DNA from: DAOQVB01 sp964400865
GTDB taxonomy: Bacteria > Patescibacteriota > Microgenomatia > UBA1400 > PJMF01
DNA: 11,503 nucleotides
Assembly (NCBI GenBank): GCA_964400865.1
Contig: CAYNWG010000027.1
Location: 1-11,503 of the forward strand
Direction: 5' to 3'
Made by a program: the position numbers and the translations under genes
The notes under the pieces: model-generated
The model's input: the letters and a program-made list of their open reading frames with translations, nothing else
Told to the model about the DNA's origin: nothing
Database searches by the model: none
Shown here: positions 5,699 to 11,503 of the stretch, piece after piece
Numbering within the stretch: position 1 is the first letter of the stretch
Layout of the letters: every line of letters begins with the position of its first letter

Positions 5699-7024
5699 AT
5701 GGCAGCACAAAGAATTCCACCACACTCATTGGAAGCAGAGGAATCGGTTTTGGGCTCAATTTTGATTGACCCAGAGGCAATTATTAAAGTAGCGGAGTTA
5801 CTTTCCCCACCGGCGTTTTATGAGCCAAAGCATCAGGCAATCTATGCAGGCATGGCGGGATTGTACGAAAAGCGTCGACCAATTGATGTAGTTACCCTGA
5901 CTGAAGAACTGAAGAAACAAAACTCACTCAAAGAGATCGGTGGAGCAAAAGAAGTCGCTCGATTATCTTCAGTGGTCCCTACGGCGGCCAATGTTGTTCA
6001 TTATGCGCAACTTATTTCGGAAGCCTATACCAAGCGAAGACTCATCTCGCTTTCGTCAACAATCACTCAAGCTGCTTTTGATGATTCCCAAGACGCGACT
6101 GGCGTGATGGATTTGGCTGAGCAGGAAATATTTAGCGTGTCTCAACAACAGGATAAGCGCTCATTTATTTCACTCAAGGATACCTTAGTCGAGAGTTTTG
6201 AAAGAATTGACGAGTTACAGAGATCTGGAGAGGAGTTGAGAGGTGTGCCAACTGGATTTCAAGATTTGGATCGACTATTAGCTGGCTTGCAAAAGTCTAA
6301 CTTAATTGTATTGGCAGCCAGACCAGGTATGGGGAAGACTGCTTTAGCGCTAAATATTGCTCAGCATGTGTGTGTACAGGCAAAGAAGAAAGTTGGAATT
6401 TTCTCACTCGAAATGTCTAAGGAAGAGTTAGTTGATCGTTTGCTTGTTGGTCAGGCAGACATTGATGCCTGGAGGTTAAAAACTGGCAGACTGGATCAGC
6501 AAGATTTCCTTAAACTCTCCGATGCGATGGGCGTGTTAGCCGATGCACAATTATTTATTGACGATACTCCTGGACTTTCAATATTTGATATGCGCACAAA
6601 AGCTCGTCGCTTGATGATCGAACACTCAATTGACTTATTGCTGGTTGACTATTTACAACTAGCCCATGGTAGGACAATGGACAATCGCGTACAAGAGGTA
6701 AGTGAGATTTCGCAAGGTTTAAAGAATATTGCTCGGGAGTTGCGGATACCCATCCTCGCGCTGTCTCAACTATCTCGCGCAATTGAAAGTCGGGGAGAAA
6801 AAACACCGCAACTCTCAGACTTACGAGAGTCTGGTGCTATTGAGCAGGACGCGGATGTAGTGATGTTTTTATATCGAAAAGATGAAGAAAAACGTGAGGC
6901 AGTGAGCGTTAAAATTGCGAAACACCGAAATGGGCCCATCGGAGATATTGAATTGTACTTCCGTGGTGAACGAATCAAATTCTACGGAATGGAAAAACAC
7001 CGAGAGGCAATGACACAGCATTAG
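5699..7024 (+). CDS. dnaB: Replicative DNA helicase DnaB (441 aa)
   Basis: The hexameric helicase that unwinds DNA at the fork and loads primase shows all its parts at normal length. The N-terminal domain opens RIPPHSLEAEESVLGSIL (5-22) with DVVTLTEEL further on. A linker helix leads to the RecA-like domain, which begins GVPTGFQDLDRLLAGLQ. Walker A is ARPGMGKT (207-214, K213), SLEMSKEEL follows, and Walker B is LLLVDYLQL with D317. The downstream motifs ALSQLSRAIE and LRESGAIEQDADVVMFLYR are typical, and KHRNGPIGDIELYF ends the core. No intein or insertion is present. The start follows the MBL-fold stop by 3 bases without a clear Shine-Dalgarno site, so translation is probably coupled. A convergent small gene ends 10 bases beyond its stop. 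Confidence 0.97.
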   Translation: MAAQRIPPHSLEAEESVLGSILIDPEAIIKVAELLSPPAFYEPKHQAIYAGMAGLYEKRRPIDVVTLTEELKKQNSLKEIGGAKEVARLSSVVPTAANVVHYAQLISEAYTKRRLISLSSTITQAAFDDSQDATGVMDLAEQEIFSVSQQQDKRSFISLKDTLVESFERIDELQRSGEELRGVPTGFQDLDRLLAGLQKSNLIVLAARPGMGKTALALNIAQHVCVQAKKKVGIFSLEMSKEELVDRLLVGQADIDAWRLKTGRLDQQDFLKLSDAMGVLADAQLFIDDTPGLSIFDMRTKARRLMIEHSIDLLLVDYLQLAHGRTMDNRVQEVSEISQGLKNIARELRIPILALSQLSRAIESRGEKTPQLSDLRESGAIEQDADVVMFLYRKDEEKREAVSVKIAKHRNGPIGDIELYFRGERIKFYGMEKHREAMTQH

Positions 7025-7034
7025 GAACACGAAA

Positions 7035-7274
7035 CTACGCCGATTTTGTATAGCCAAACAACATATACATTAGTGTGCCTGAGAGTACCAGAAAGAGTAC
7101 TAAAAAACCAAGATTACTTTTCATGCGACGGAAGGATTGATTGGGATTTGGTGAGTCCACGCTGACAATAATTACAGCAGCGATTACAAACCAAATTGCT
7201 CCTCTGGCAACCACTGACCAAATACTACTTGGATCAAAAAGTGTTTGAATAATGTCGTTGATAATAGATTGCAT
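7035..7274 (-). CDS. Small two-segment membrane protein of unknown function (79 aa)
   Basis: I do not recognise this protein. It has an amphipathic N-terminus (SIINDIIQTLFDPSSIW), a first membrane segment (about 21-37, GAIWFVIAAVIIVSVDS), a polar, basic middle with NPNQSFRRMKSN, and a second segment (about 52-73, LGFLVLFLVLSGTLMYMLFGY). This suits an inner-membrane hairpin. The ATG at 7274 has no Shine-Dalgarno site. The open frame reaches back to a TTG at 7310, which would add twelve residues that look unlike the rest. It is convergent with dnaB and divergent from tRNA-Leu. Two clean membrane segments and an uninterrupted frame make a real gene likely. Confidence 0.6.
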   Translation of the reverse strand: MQSIINDIIQTLFDPSSIWSVVARGAIWFVIAAVIIVSVDSPNPNQSFRRMKSNLGFLVLFLVLSGTLMYMLFGYTKSA

Positions 7275-7321
7275 GGTTAGTTGCAACAAAAAAGCATGGC
7301 GATGATACAATTGTTTCGCTC

Positions 7322-7327
7322 TATACT
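7322..7327 (+). promoter_or_regulatory. -10 box for tRNA-Leu and probably the downstream genes
   Basis: TATACT stands 20 bases before the mature tRNA 5' end, the same distance as the TATAAT before tRNA-Ala. The overlapping ACTATA (7325-7330) reads TATAGT on the other strand and could serve the divergent small membrane protein. Confidence 0.5.
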
Positions 7328-7347
7328 ATAAGTGTAGCATGAACAAA

Positions 7348-7431
7348 GCCGAGGTGCTGGAATAGGTAGACAGGTCGGTCTCAAAAACCGATTCCCGCAA
7401 GGGAGTGAGGGTTCAATTCCCTCTCTCGGCA
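7348..7431 (+). tRNA. tRNA-Leu, anticodon CAA
   Basis: This is a class II tRNA with a long variable arm. The acceptor stem is GCCGAGG/TCTCGGC with a G-U last pair, and the discriminator is A7431. The D arm has TGCTGGAATAGGTAGACA. The anticodon stem TCGGT/ACCGA (7375-7379, 7387-7391) holds the loop CTCAAAA with CAA at 7382-7384, which reads TTG codons. The variable arm TCCC-GCAA-GGGA is at about 7393-7404, and the T arm is GAGGGTTCAATTCCCTC. CCA is not encoded. Confidence 0.96.
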
Positions 7432-7456
7432 CACAATAAGAATATACAAAAAAACT

Positions 7457-8146
7457 ATGATGTACAACATTGCATTGGTTTTAGCCTTATTATGCGCAGG
7501 ATTTGTTTTCTGGAAGCGTGGTAAAGAGGAGCACTTTGCAGAAGATCAACTATTTGATGGTTTTTTACTTTCGGTTTTGGGTGGAATGGTAGCAGCTCGA
7601 TTTATGTATGTCTTATTGCATTTTGATACATTTGGTTGGACCTTGGTTTCTTGGTTGAACATTTTCAGCCACGGTGGTCTATCCCTTTCTTTTGGATTAA
7701 TTGCTGCTATTTTTTTACTCATTCGGTTTAGCAAAAAGCAAAATTGGGATTATTTTGGAATTCTAGATATGTGGATTCCTGGAATTGTATTAGCAACTGG
7801 TGTGGTGCAATTTGGTATTTTTTTACAAAATCAGTTACAACCAGTTATCTTAGTTGCAAGCGTATTACTATTGGGTATGAGTCGCTATCTATATTGGTTA
7901 GAGTACAGATATCGAACCTTCGCTTGGTACAAATCTGGCCAAGATGTTGCTAAATCTGGATTTATCACCGCTGTTGGTTTAATTTTTCTTGGACTGATAT
8001 TTATGACAGTTTCGTTTTTTCCATCGGGTAAATCGATAGATTTAACCGAGATTGTGGATCGAGTAATATGTTTTCTTGGTTTAGTTTTTGGCTTCGGTTT
8101 ATTAATTAATCGATCAGGTGTTTTGGCAAAAAATAAAAAGCGATAA
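7457..8146 (+). CDS. Lgt-like membrane protein lacking the Lgt catalytic residues (229 aa)
   Basis: This polytopic protein (about six or seven membrane segments) resembles prolipoprotein diacylglyceryl transferase in outline. DGFLLSVLGGMVAARFMYVL (34-53) matches the Lgt segment ending GARIGYVL. NIFSHGGLSLSFGLIAA (68-84) matches WEGGMSFHGGLIG, and DMWIPGIVLATG (104-115) matches the stretch before GRxGNFINGE. The essential His of SFHGG is Ser78, the Arg and Asn of GRxGNF are absent (V116 and beyond), and the C-terminal RxxxE is not seen. It may therefore be a non-catalytic or differently working relative. The gene lies 25 bases after tRNA-Leu and overlaps lspA by one base (TAATG). That supports a role near lipoprotein processing. 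TATACA at 7443-7448, 8 bases before the ATG, may be an internal promoter. Confidence 0.55.
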   Translation: MMYNIALVLALLCAGFVFWKRGKEEHFAEDQLFDGFLLSVLGGMVAARFMYVLLHFDTFGWTLVSWLNIFSHGGLSLSFGLIAAIFLLIRFSKKQNWDYFGILDMWIPGIVLATGVVQFGIFLQNQLQPVILVASVLLLGMSRYLYWLEYRYRTFAWYKSGQDVAKSGFITAVGLIFLGLIFMTVSFFPSGKSIDLTEIVDRVICFLGLVFGFGLLINRSGVLAKNKKR

Positions 8147-8550
8147 TGAGAAGAAGAGTAGCCTTCTTTATTTTTTTCTGTCTTTGTTGTCTGGTGGCAG
8201 ACCAATTGAGTAAGCACATTGCTTTTCAGCAAGGCTTTGCCGTTCTAAATTCAGGGATAGCCTTTGGGTTTTTAGCTGGAGCACCTTGGTTGTTTCTAAT
8301 TGTTAGTACAGTTGCGCTGATTATTTTAGCCTTCTATTATTGGCGCCACCAGCAAAATTACCCATTAGTGCTCTTAGTTTTTGGAGCATGTAGCAACCTA
8401 ATAGATCGGTTAATATATGGCGGAGTGATTGACTGGTTGACGGTTCCTGGTTTGAATATTAAAAATAATTTCGCTGATTGGATGGTGGTCTTTGCAGTAG
8501 TTTGGTTTTTAGTGGTTGAATTCAAAAATTCAAGAAACGAGCCAAAATAG
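8146..8550 (+). CDS. lspA: Lipoprotein signal peptidase, signal peptidase II (134 aa)
   Basis: LspA is an inner-membrane aspartic protease that cuts the signal peptide of diacylglyceryl-modified prolipoproteins. Its motifs appear in order: VADQLSKHIA (17-26), NSGIAFGFLAG (35-45), GACSNLIDRLIYGGVIDWL (80-98) and NNFADWMV (107-114). By family alignment D96 and D111 are the catalytic pair, and both are present. Four membrane segments fit. At 134 residues it is at the short end for the family, mainly because the loop between the catalytic aspartates is short. Translation is coupled to the Lgt-like gene through TAATG. The RluA gene starts 15 bases after its stop, the same lspA-rluD-type order as in many Firmicutes. 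Confidence 0.93.
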   Translation: MRRRVAFFIFFCLCCLVADQLSKHIAFQQGFAVLNSGIAFGFLAGAPWLFLIVSTVALIILAFYYWRHQQNYPLVLLVFGACSNLIDRLIYGGVIDWLTVPGLNIKNNFADWMVVFAVVWFLVVEFKNSRNEPK

Positions 8551-8552
8551 AC

Positions 8553-8558
8553 TATACT
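8553..8558 (+). promoter_or_regulatory. -10 box of the RluA-family gene, leaderless spacing
   Basis: TATACT lies in the 15-base gap after lspA, exactly 7 bases before the ATG at 8566. It would give the pseudouridine synthase its own leaderless transcript in addition to read-through from lspA. Confidence 0.55.
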
Positions 8559-8565
8559 ATGGATT

Positions 8566-9351
8566 ATGTTGGAGATAGAGATACTATTTGAAGACTCTGA
8601 TCTTGTGGTGATCAATAAACCTTCGGGGGTCACTGTGAACGATGCTAGTACCAATCGAGGTGAAACGATCCAACAATGGTGGCAATCGTATTTGATCAGT
8701 CAAGATATACCCCAGAGTAGCAGTGAGTGGAATTCATTGATTCCCGCTCATTTTTCTTTGGAGTATGGTTCACCAGAAGAAATTTTTGAGCAAAGAGGGG
8801 GGATTGTTCACAGACTCGATAAGGACACGAGTGGGGCATTGTTGTTAGCAAAAAATCCTGGCTCTCTTGTGCAATTGCTCGCACAATTTAAAGCTCACAC
8901 GGTAAAAAAAACCTACCGAGCCATGGTTCATGGCAGGCTAGGCGTTTCACAAGCGCAATTAAATTATCCGATAATGAGGAGTACGCGTGAGCGGCAAAAA
9001 ATGTTTGTGCATCCAGATGGAAGGTTAGCACAGACAGAATACAAAGTAGTGGGTGAGTACATCGATCCTTGTAACCGTACAGAAGTTTTGACTTTGGTTG
9101 AATGTTTTCCAAAAACGGGACGCATGCACCAAATAAGAGTGCATTTCGCACATATTCGGCATCCGCTGGTGAGCGACCGGCTGTACGCCGGTCGCAAACG
9201 GTTCAAACAAGATATCACTTGGTGTCCTAGACATTTTTTGCATGCTAGCCAGATTGAGTTCGCCCACCCGAGAACAAAACAGGTAATGCGTGTCGAAGCA
9301 CCGTTGCAGAACGATTTGAAAGATTCTTTAAAGTCACTAAAAAAATCATAG
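8566..9351 (+). CDS. RluA-family pseudouridine synthase (261 aa)
   Basis: This enzyme isomerises uridine to pseudouridine in rRNA or tRNA. The protein begins directly with the catalytic domain (ILFEDSDLVVINKPSGV, 5-21), without the N-terminal S4 RNA-binding domain of RluC/RluD. The active-site motif GGIVHRLDKDTSGALL contains the catalytic D85. The later motifs KTYRAMVHG, PKTGRMHQIRVHFAHIRHPLVSD and FLHASQIEFAHP complete the family signature (shown in parts). An insertion-like stretch lies at about 30-78 between the first strand and the catalytic loop. The absence of S4 makes it more like RluA or TruC in build, so the target base cannot be assigned. The gene is preceded by lspA. Confidence 0.93.
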   Translation: MLEIEILFEDSDLVVINKPSGVTVNDASTNRGETIQQWWQSYLISQDIPQSSSEWNSLIPAHFSLEYGSPEEIFEQRGGIVHRLDKDTSGALLLAKNPGSLVQLLAQFKAHTVKKTYRAMVHGRLGVSQAQLNYPIMRSTRERQKMFVHPDGRLAQTEYKVVGEYIDPCNRTEVLTLVECFPKTGRMHQIRVHFAHIRHPLVSDRLYAGRKRFKQDITWCPRHFLHASQIEFAHPRTKQVMRVEAPLQNDLKDSLKSLKKS

Positions 9352-9388
9352 TCCAATTGATTCGAAAACCACACATAACAAACAAAAC

Positions 9389-9444
9389 AATGGTTTACAG
9401 TAGAGCATGACTCCAGACAAGACCATGCTTTAGTGTAAACCATT
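9389..9444 (+). other. Long hairpin downstream of the RluA gene
   Basis: AATGGTTTACA (9389-9399) pairs with TGTAAACCATT (9434-9444) in 11 perfect pairs. After one G-G mismatch, TAGAGCATG (9401-9409) pairs with CATGCTTTA (9424-9432) in 9 more, including one G-U. The loop has 14 bases. It begins 37 bases after the RluA stop. The next bases (AAATAGAATT) have no T-run, so it is not a plain intrinsic terminator. It may protect the 3' end, be part of a small RNA, or be a miniature mobile-element remnant. No flanking direct repeats are seen. Confidence 0.6.
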
Positions 9445-9635
9445 AAATAGAATTATAGGTAGTTGTGTCGAAAAAAATAGTTCGTTGATCTGTGAATCAG
9501 CCGATTTGAACGGTCTCTAAGGTAGATCAAAGTGACTGAAGGTCTTGTAACACTTTGTTCAGCAAGTAAACATTTTCAAAATGGTGAGTTTTGCACCGCC
9601 TTCACAAACATCGGACTCGTGGTGTACCATATAGT
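9445..9635 (+). other. Structured non-coding stretch before the phosphoribosyltransferase gene
   Basis: This stretch completes a 284-base gap without a recognised gene. Perfect 7-bp inverted repeats are TTGATCT/AGATCAA (9485-9491 and 9524-9530, with CCG/CGG inside at 9501-9503 and 9511-9513) and CAAAGTG/CACTTTG (9528-9534 and 9551-9557). The second overlaps the first by three bases. GGTG/CACC (9583-9586 and 9594-9597) forms a smaller loop near the gene. A 17-codon frame from ATG 9581 to TAG 9632-9634 ends one base before the downstream ATG. I do not match this to 6S RNA, tmRNA, RNase P RNA, SRP RNA or a T-box. It could be a small RNA gene or a 5' leader with alternative folds. Confidence 0.45.
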
Positions 9636-10226
9636 ATGAACTCAGAAATATCGATTCCCAGCTTTTCTTTTCCTCCAGATGAAACTACTTATATTGCGCC
9701 AACTTGGATTGAGATGGAGCAACTCACCCATCAAGTTTCGAAGCAAATTGCTCAATCAAATAAACCTATCGACCTCATAGTAACACTTGCCAAAGGTGGC
9801 TGGCCAATGACGCGCTCTTTAGCTGATTTCTTACAAATCGATGAAATTGCTAGCATTGGAGTGAAGTTTTACTCTGGTATTAATGAAAAATTACCAAAAC
9901 CAAACGTTTACCAAGACCTCCCTGTTGATGTGGCAAGAAAGAACATCTTGCTATTTGACGATGTGGCTGATAGTGGTGGATCGCTCCAGTTCGTCACAGA
10001 ACTGTTAAATCTCAGGGGTGTGGCTTCAGTGACCACAGCAACCCTTTTTTATAAAGAACATTCTGTGGTTAGGCCAGATCATTTCGCCTATACTACTAAT
10101 GCCTGGATTATATTCCCGTTTGAAAAACGAGAGATGGGGGAGTTACTGACGCAAAAATGGCGCACTCTAGAGATAAATCAGGAGTTGGTAAATCAACACT
10201 TGCAAGCTATGGGTTTATTGTTGTAA
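9636..10226 (+). CDS. Purine-type phosphoribosyltransferase (196 aa)
   Basis: A type I phosphoribosyltransferase joins a base to PRPP, here most likely in purine salvage. The PRPP loop is ILLFDDVADSGGS, with the acidic pair D108-D109 and ADSGG at 111-115. The earlier loop LIVTLAKGGWPMTRSLADFL (shown in part) is the PPi-binding region and is close to that of archaeal and bacterial Gpt/HPRT-like enzymes. The C-terminal NAWIIFPFEKREM resembles the base-binding end of that group (WIxFPWE). The specificity (xanthine, guanine or hypoxanthine) is not settled by the sequence. The ATG at 9636 fits the family's start; a TTG at 9591 would add an unlikely basic extension. There is no Shine-Dalgarno site. 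A short frame ends one base before the ATG. The next gene looks like a nucleotide pyrophosphatase. Confidence 0.85.
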   Translation: MNSEISIPSFSFPPDETTYIAPTWIEMEQLTHQVSKQIAQSNKPIDLIVTLAKGGWPMTRSLADFLQIDEIASIGVKFYSGINEKLPKPNVYQDLPVDVARKNILLFDDVADSGGSLQFVTELLNLRGVASVTTATLFYKEHSVVRPDHFAYTTNAWIIFPFEKREMGELLTQKWRTLEINQELVNQHLQAMGLLL

Positions 10227-10381
10227 AATACGCACTAGATATATAGGGTTTTTGGTTTAAGCAACCAAAACAAAGCAGAAGCCTCACGAAGGACTTTTGC
10301 TCCCAAGAAACGCATCTAACCGCTCACCACGGTTGGAGTGACACCAAGCTGAGTAAAAGTAATGGTGAGGATTTTTTGTTT
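10227..10381 (+). promoter_or_regulatory. Structured leader with a possible pseudoknot over the Shine-Dalgarno site
   Basis: Three stem-loops follow each other. P1 is TTTTGGTT/AACCAAAA at 10250-10270 (8 bp, 5-base loop). P2 is at 10275-10300, GCAGAAG-CCT with AGG-A-CTTTTGC (10 bp with one bulged A, loop CACGA). P3 is CTAACCG/CGGTTGG at 10316-10336 (7 bp, one G-U). The whole P3 loop, CTCACCA (10323-10329), is complementary to TGGTGAG at 10363-10369, which is the Shine-Dalgarno region of the gene starting at 10382. This can form either a pseudoknot that hides the ribosome site or a competing hairpin followed by GATTTTTTG, which would end transcription. The arrangement is riboswitch-like. I do not recognise a known class. 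Confidence 0.5.
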
Positions 10382-11473
10382 ATGTATATCGAACAGTCCA
10401 TTTTTAATTCTCAAGAGTCAATTGGTGAATTAGAGCAGTTGCTCAATCCATTTTGGATGATTAGGCAGGTGGAACAACTTGCCGCAGATATTCATGGAGT
10501 ACTCGAAAAGCTGTTGGCCGCATACTTACTCAGCTATAACTCAAAGGATTTGGAGCTGAATCAGCCAGAAAAGGGAGAAAGTGCAACTTCTTTGGTAAGA
10601 ATTATTCTAGCTTCAACTAATCCTAGAAAAAGGAAAGGTATAGAAGCGTTTCAGGACCATTTTAATAGTATTTATAAAATGGCGAAAATTCTTGAAGTTA
10701 TTCCTGTTAGAGTACCCGGAAAAGAACCAGATGCGGCTAATGCCTCAGCAGTGGCGAAACATAAAGTAGCTACGTTAATCGCCACTCTCACCAGTGATTT
10801 CGAAACATCTCCGCTTAAAGATGTGCTTAATCATCGAAACTTAATAATTGCCAGCGATGTAGTTGTGAAGGTGCGTCAGCTAGCTGAGCAGAATGAATCA
10901 GCGGAGCTGAATGAAAATGTAGAAGGCAAGCACTTGCTTAATTTATCGAGAATAACGGATGCTGGAGAAAAAGTGCATGTGCAGAAGTTCATTCAGAACT
11001 TACACGAGCAATATGCAAATGGTCCGTTTGAATTGACATACGAAATTGCAAATGCGGCGAGCATGGTTGTGTTGGATGATCAAGCCGATGGTCCAGGTGA
11101 ATATCTAATAAGTCCAGAAATTAAAGTTTCTGCTGTTAGGGTTAAGGTACAATTTGCGCAACTGCCATCGGAATTAATACATAAACATTTTAACCAATTA
11201 ACTGTAGAGGAAGCTGGGGAAGAGGAGCTTAAAAATGCAGGTATTGATCCAGGAATAAATGTCGGATTACCACTGTTTGACGAGGGGTCGCCATTTGTTC
11301 CATATATTACTCATGTTTCGGTAACTCCAATTGGTAGCGACCAAGGTACAGCAATAAATGTGAGTGAATTGAATCAAGAAGATCGTGCAAAATTATTCAA
11401 CGCACTCAAACATTGGATTACGTATGGTATCGTTCCCTCTGCCGCAGAATTGATTATGGCCATACCAAGTTAA
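10382..11473 (+). CDS. Divergent Maf/ITPase-superfamily-like protein (363 aa)
   Basis: I do not recognise this protein with certainty. After an N-terminal helical part of about 70 residues, it shows a pattern like Maf nucleotide pyrophosphatases. RIILASTNPRKRKG (73-86) compares with LILASxSPRR. A helix AVAKHKVATL (123-132) compares with AxxKAxAV, and NLIIASDVVVKV (153-164) compares with VIGADTVV. LLNLSRIT (185-192) compares with the LSG stretch, and VSAVRVKVQFAQLPSELIHKHF (249-270, shown in part) compares with the V-x-F-x-x-L-x-x-x-x-I segment. At 363 residues it is far longer than Maf (about 190) and has extra segments. If real, it would hydrolyse non-canonical nucleoside triphosphates, which suits the upstream purine enzyme. 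The ATG at 10382 follows GGTGAGG by 11 bases; a TTG two codons earlier is less likely. The frame ends at TAA (11471-11473), and the last 30 bases of the window hold nothing recognisable. Confidence 0.5.
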   Translation: MYIEQSIFNSQESIGELEQLLNPFWMIRQVEQLAADIHGVLEKLLAAYLLSYNSKDLELNQPEKGESATSLVRIILASTNPRKRKGIEAFQDHFNSIYKMAKILEVIPVRVPGKEPDAANASAVAKHKVATLIATLTSDFETSPLKDVLNHRNLIIASDVVVKVRQLAEQNESAELNENVEGKHLLNLSRITDAGEKVHVQKFIQNLHEQYANGPFELTYEIANAASMVVLDDQADGPGEYLISPEIKVSAVRVKVQFAQLPSELIHKHFNQLTVEEAGEEELKNAGIDPGINVGLPLFDEGSPFVPYITHVSVTPIGSDQGTAINVSELNQEDRAKLFNALKHWITYGIVPSAAELIMAIPS

Positions 11474-11503
11474 CCCATTCTGACCCAGTGATACATCTTT
11501 CCC

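Noticed and set aside
7885..8232. 115-codon minus-strand frame antisense to the Lgt-like and lspA genes
   Set aside because: It is a shadow of AT-rich membrane-protein codons and has no start signals.
8964..9443. 159-codon open frame on the minus strand
   Set aside because: It lies almost wholly antisense to the RluA-family gene, which has every family motif, and its own translation is Cys/Ser-rich without any recognisable pattern.
9389..9444. Intrinsic terminator of the RluA transcript
   Set aside because: The stem is long but AT-rich and is followed by AAATAGAATT instead of a T-run, so it is listed as a structured element of unknown role.
9591..9635. TTG start adding 15 residues (several His and Arg) to the phosphoribosyltransferase
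   Set aside because: The family domain starts well after the ATG at 9636 and there is no ribosome site. The His residues are scattered, and no terminator or hairpin pair follows as it would in an attenuator.
10075..10110. TATACT followed by ATG within the phosphoribosyltransferase gene as a further leaderless start
   Set aside because: The ATG following TATACTACTA gives no meaningful frame, and the site lies within well-supported coding sequence.

Overview
The window (about 11.5 kb, moderately AT-rich, short intergenic gaps) looks like chromosomal DNA of a small-genome bacterium. The closest fit I can suggest is the Candidate Phyla Radiation (Patescibacteria). This rests on a YerC/YecD-type TrpR protein, membrane-anchored Ig-like and DUF5666-like proteins, a degenerate Lgt-like protein beside LspA, short housekeeping clusters and little ribosome-binding sequence at many starts. 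The lineage is an inference. There are no transposases, phage genes or CRISPR arrays.

Layout. (1) Positions 1-1008, minus strand: a TrpR-family regulator, then a consensus promoter and a leader that reads as a classical histidine attenuator. The leader has a 24-codon peptide with three consecutive His codons, two mutually exclusive hairpins and a U-tract terminator. It precedes a HisG-like gene cut by the window edge. (2) 1029-2418, plus strand: tRNA-Ala(CGC), a GNAT acetyltransferase and a protein with two nucleoside 2-deoxyribosyltransferase-like domains. (3) 4956-2565, minus strand: a three-gene operon for a membrane-anchored Ig-like protein, an exported DUF5666-like protein and an M24 (Xaa-Pro aminopeptidase-like) peptidase. 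(4) 5018-7024, plus strand: an MBL-fold hydrolase and the replicative helicase DnaB, with a small membrane protein convergent to it. (5) 7322-9351, plus strand: tRNA-Leu(CAA), an Lgt-like membrane protein, LspA and an RluA-type pseudouridine synthase. (6) 9352-11473, plus strand: a structured non-coding stretch, a purine-type phosphoribosyltransferase, a second structured leader, and a divergent Maf/ITPase-like protein.

Two themes stand out. The first is the his attenuator at 445-616, whose parts (promoter, leader peptide, hairpin arms, terminator) can all be read base by base. The second is a repeated start architecture, TATACT followed by 6 or 7 bases and then the start codon. It occurs at five starts, including that of the his leader peptide, and predicts leaderless transcripts. 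Genes inside operons or with longer leaders use Shine-Dalgarno sites or stop-start coupling instead. The two leaders in region 6, next to genes that probably handle nucleotides, are the least explained sequence here.
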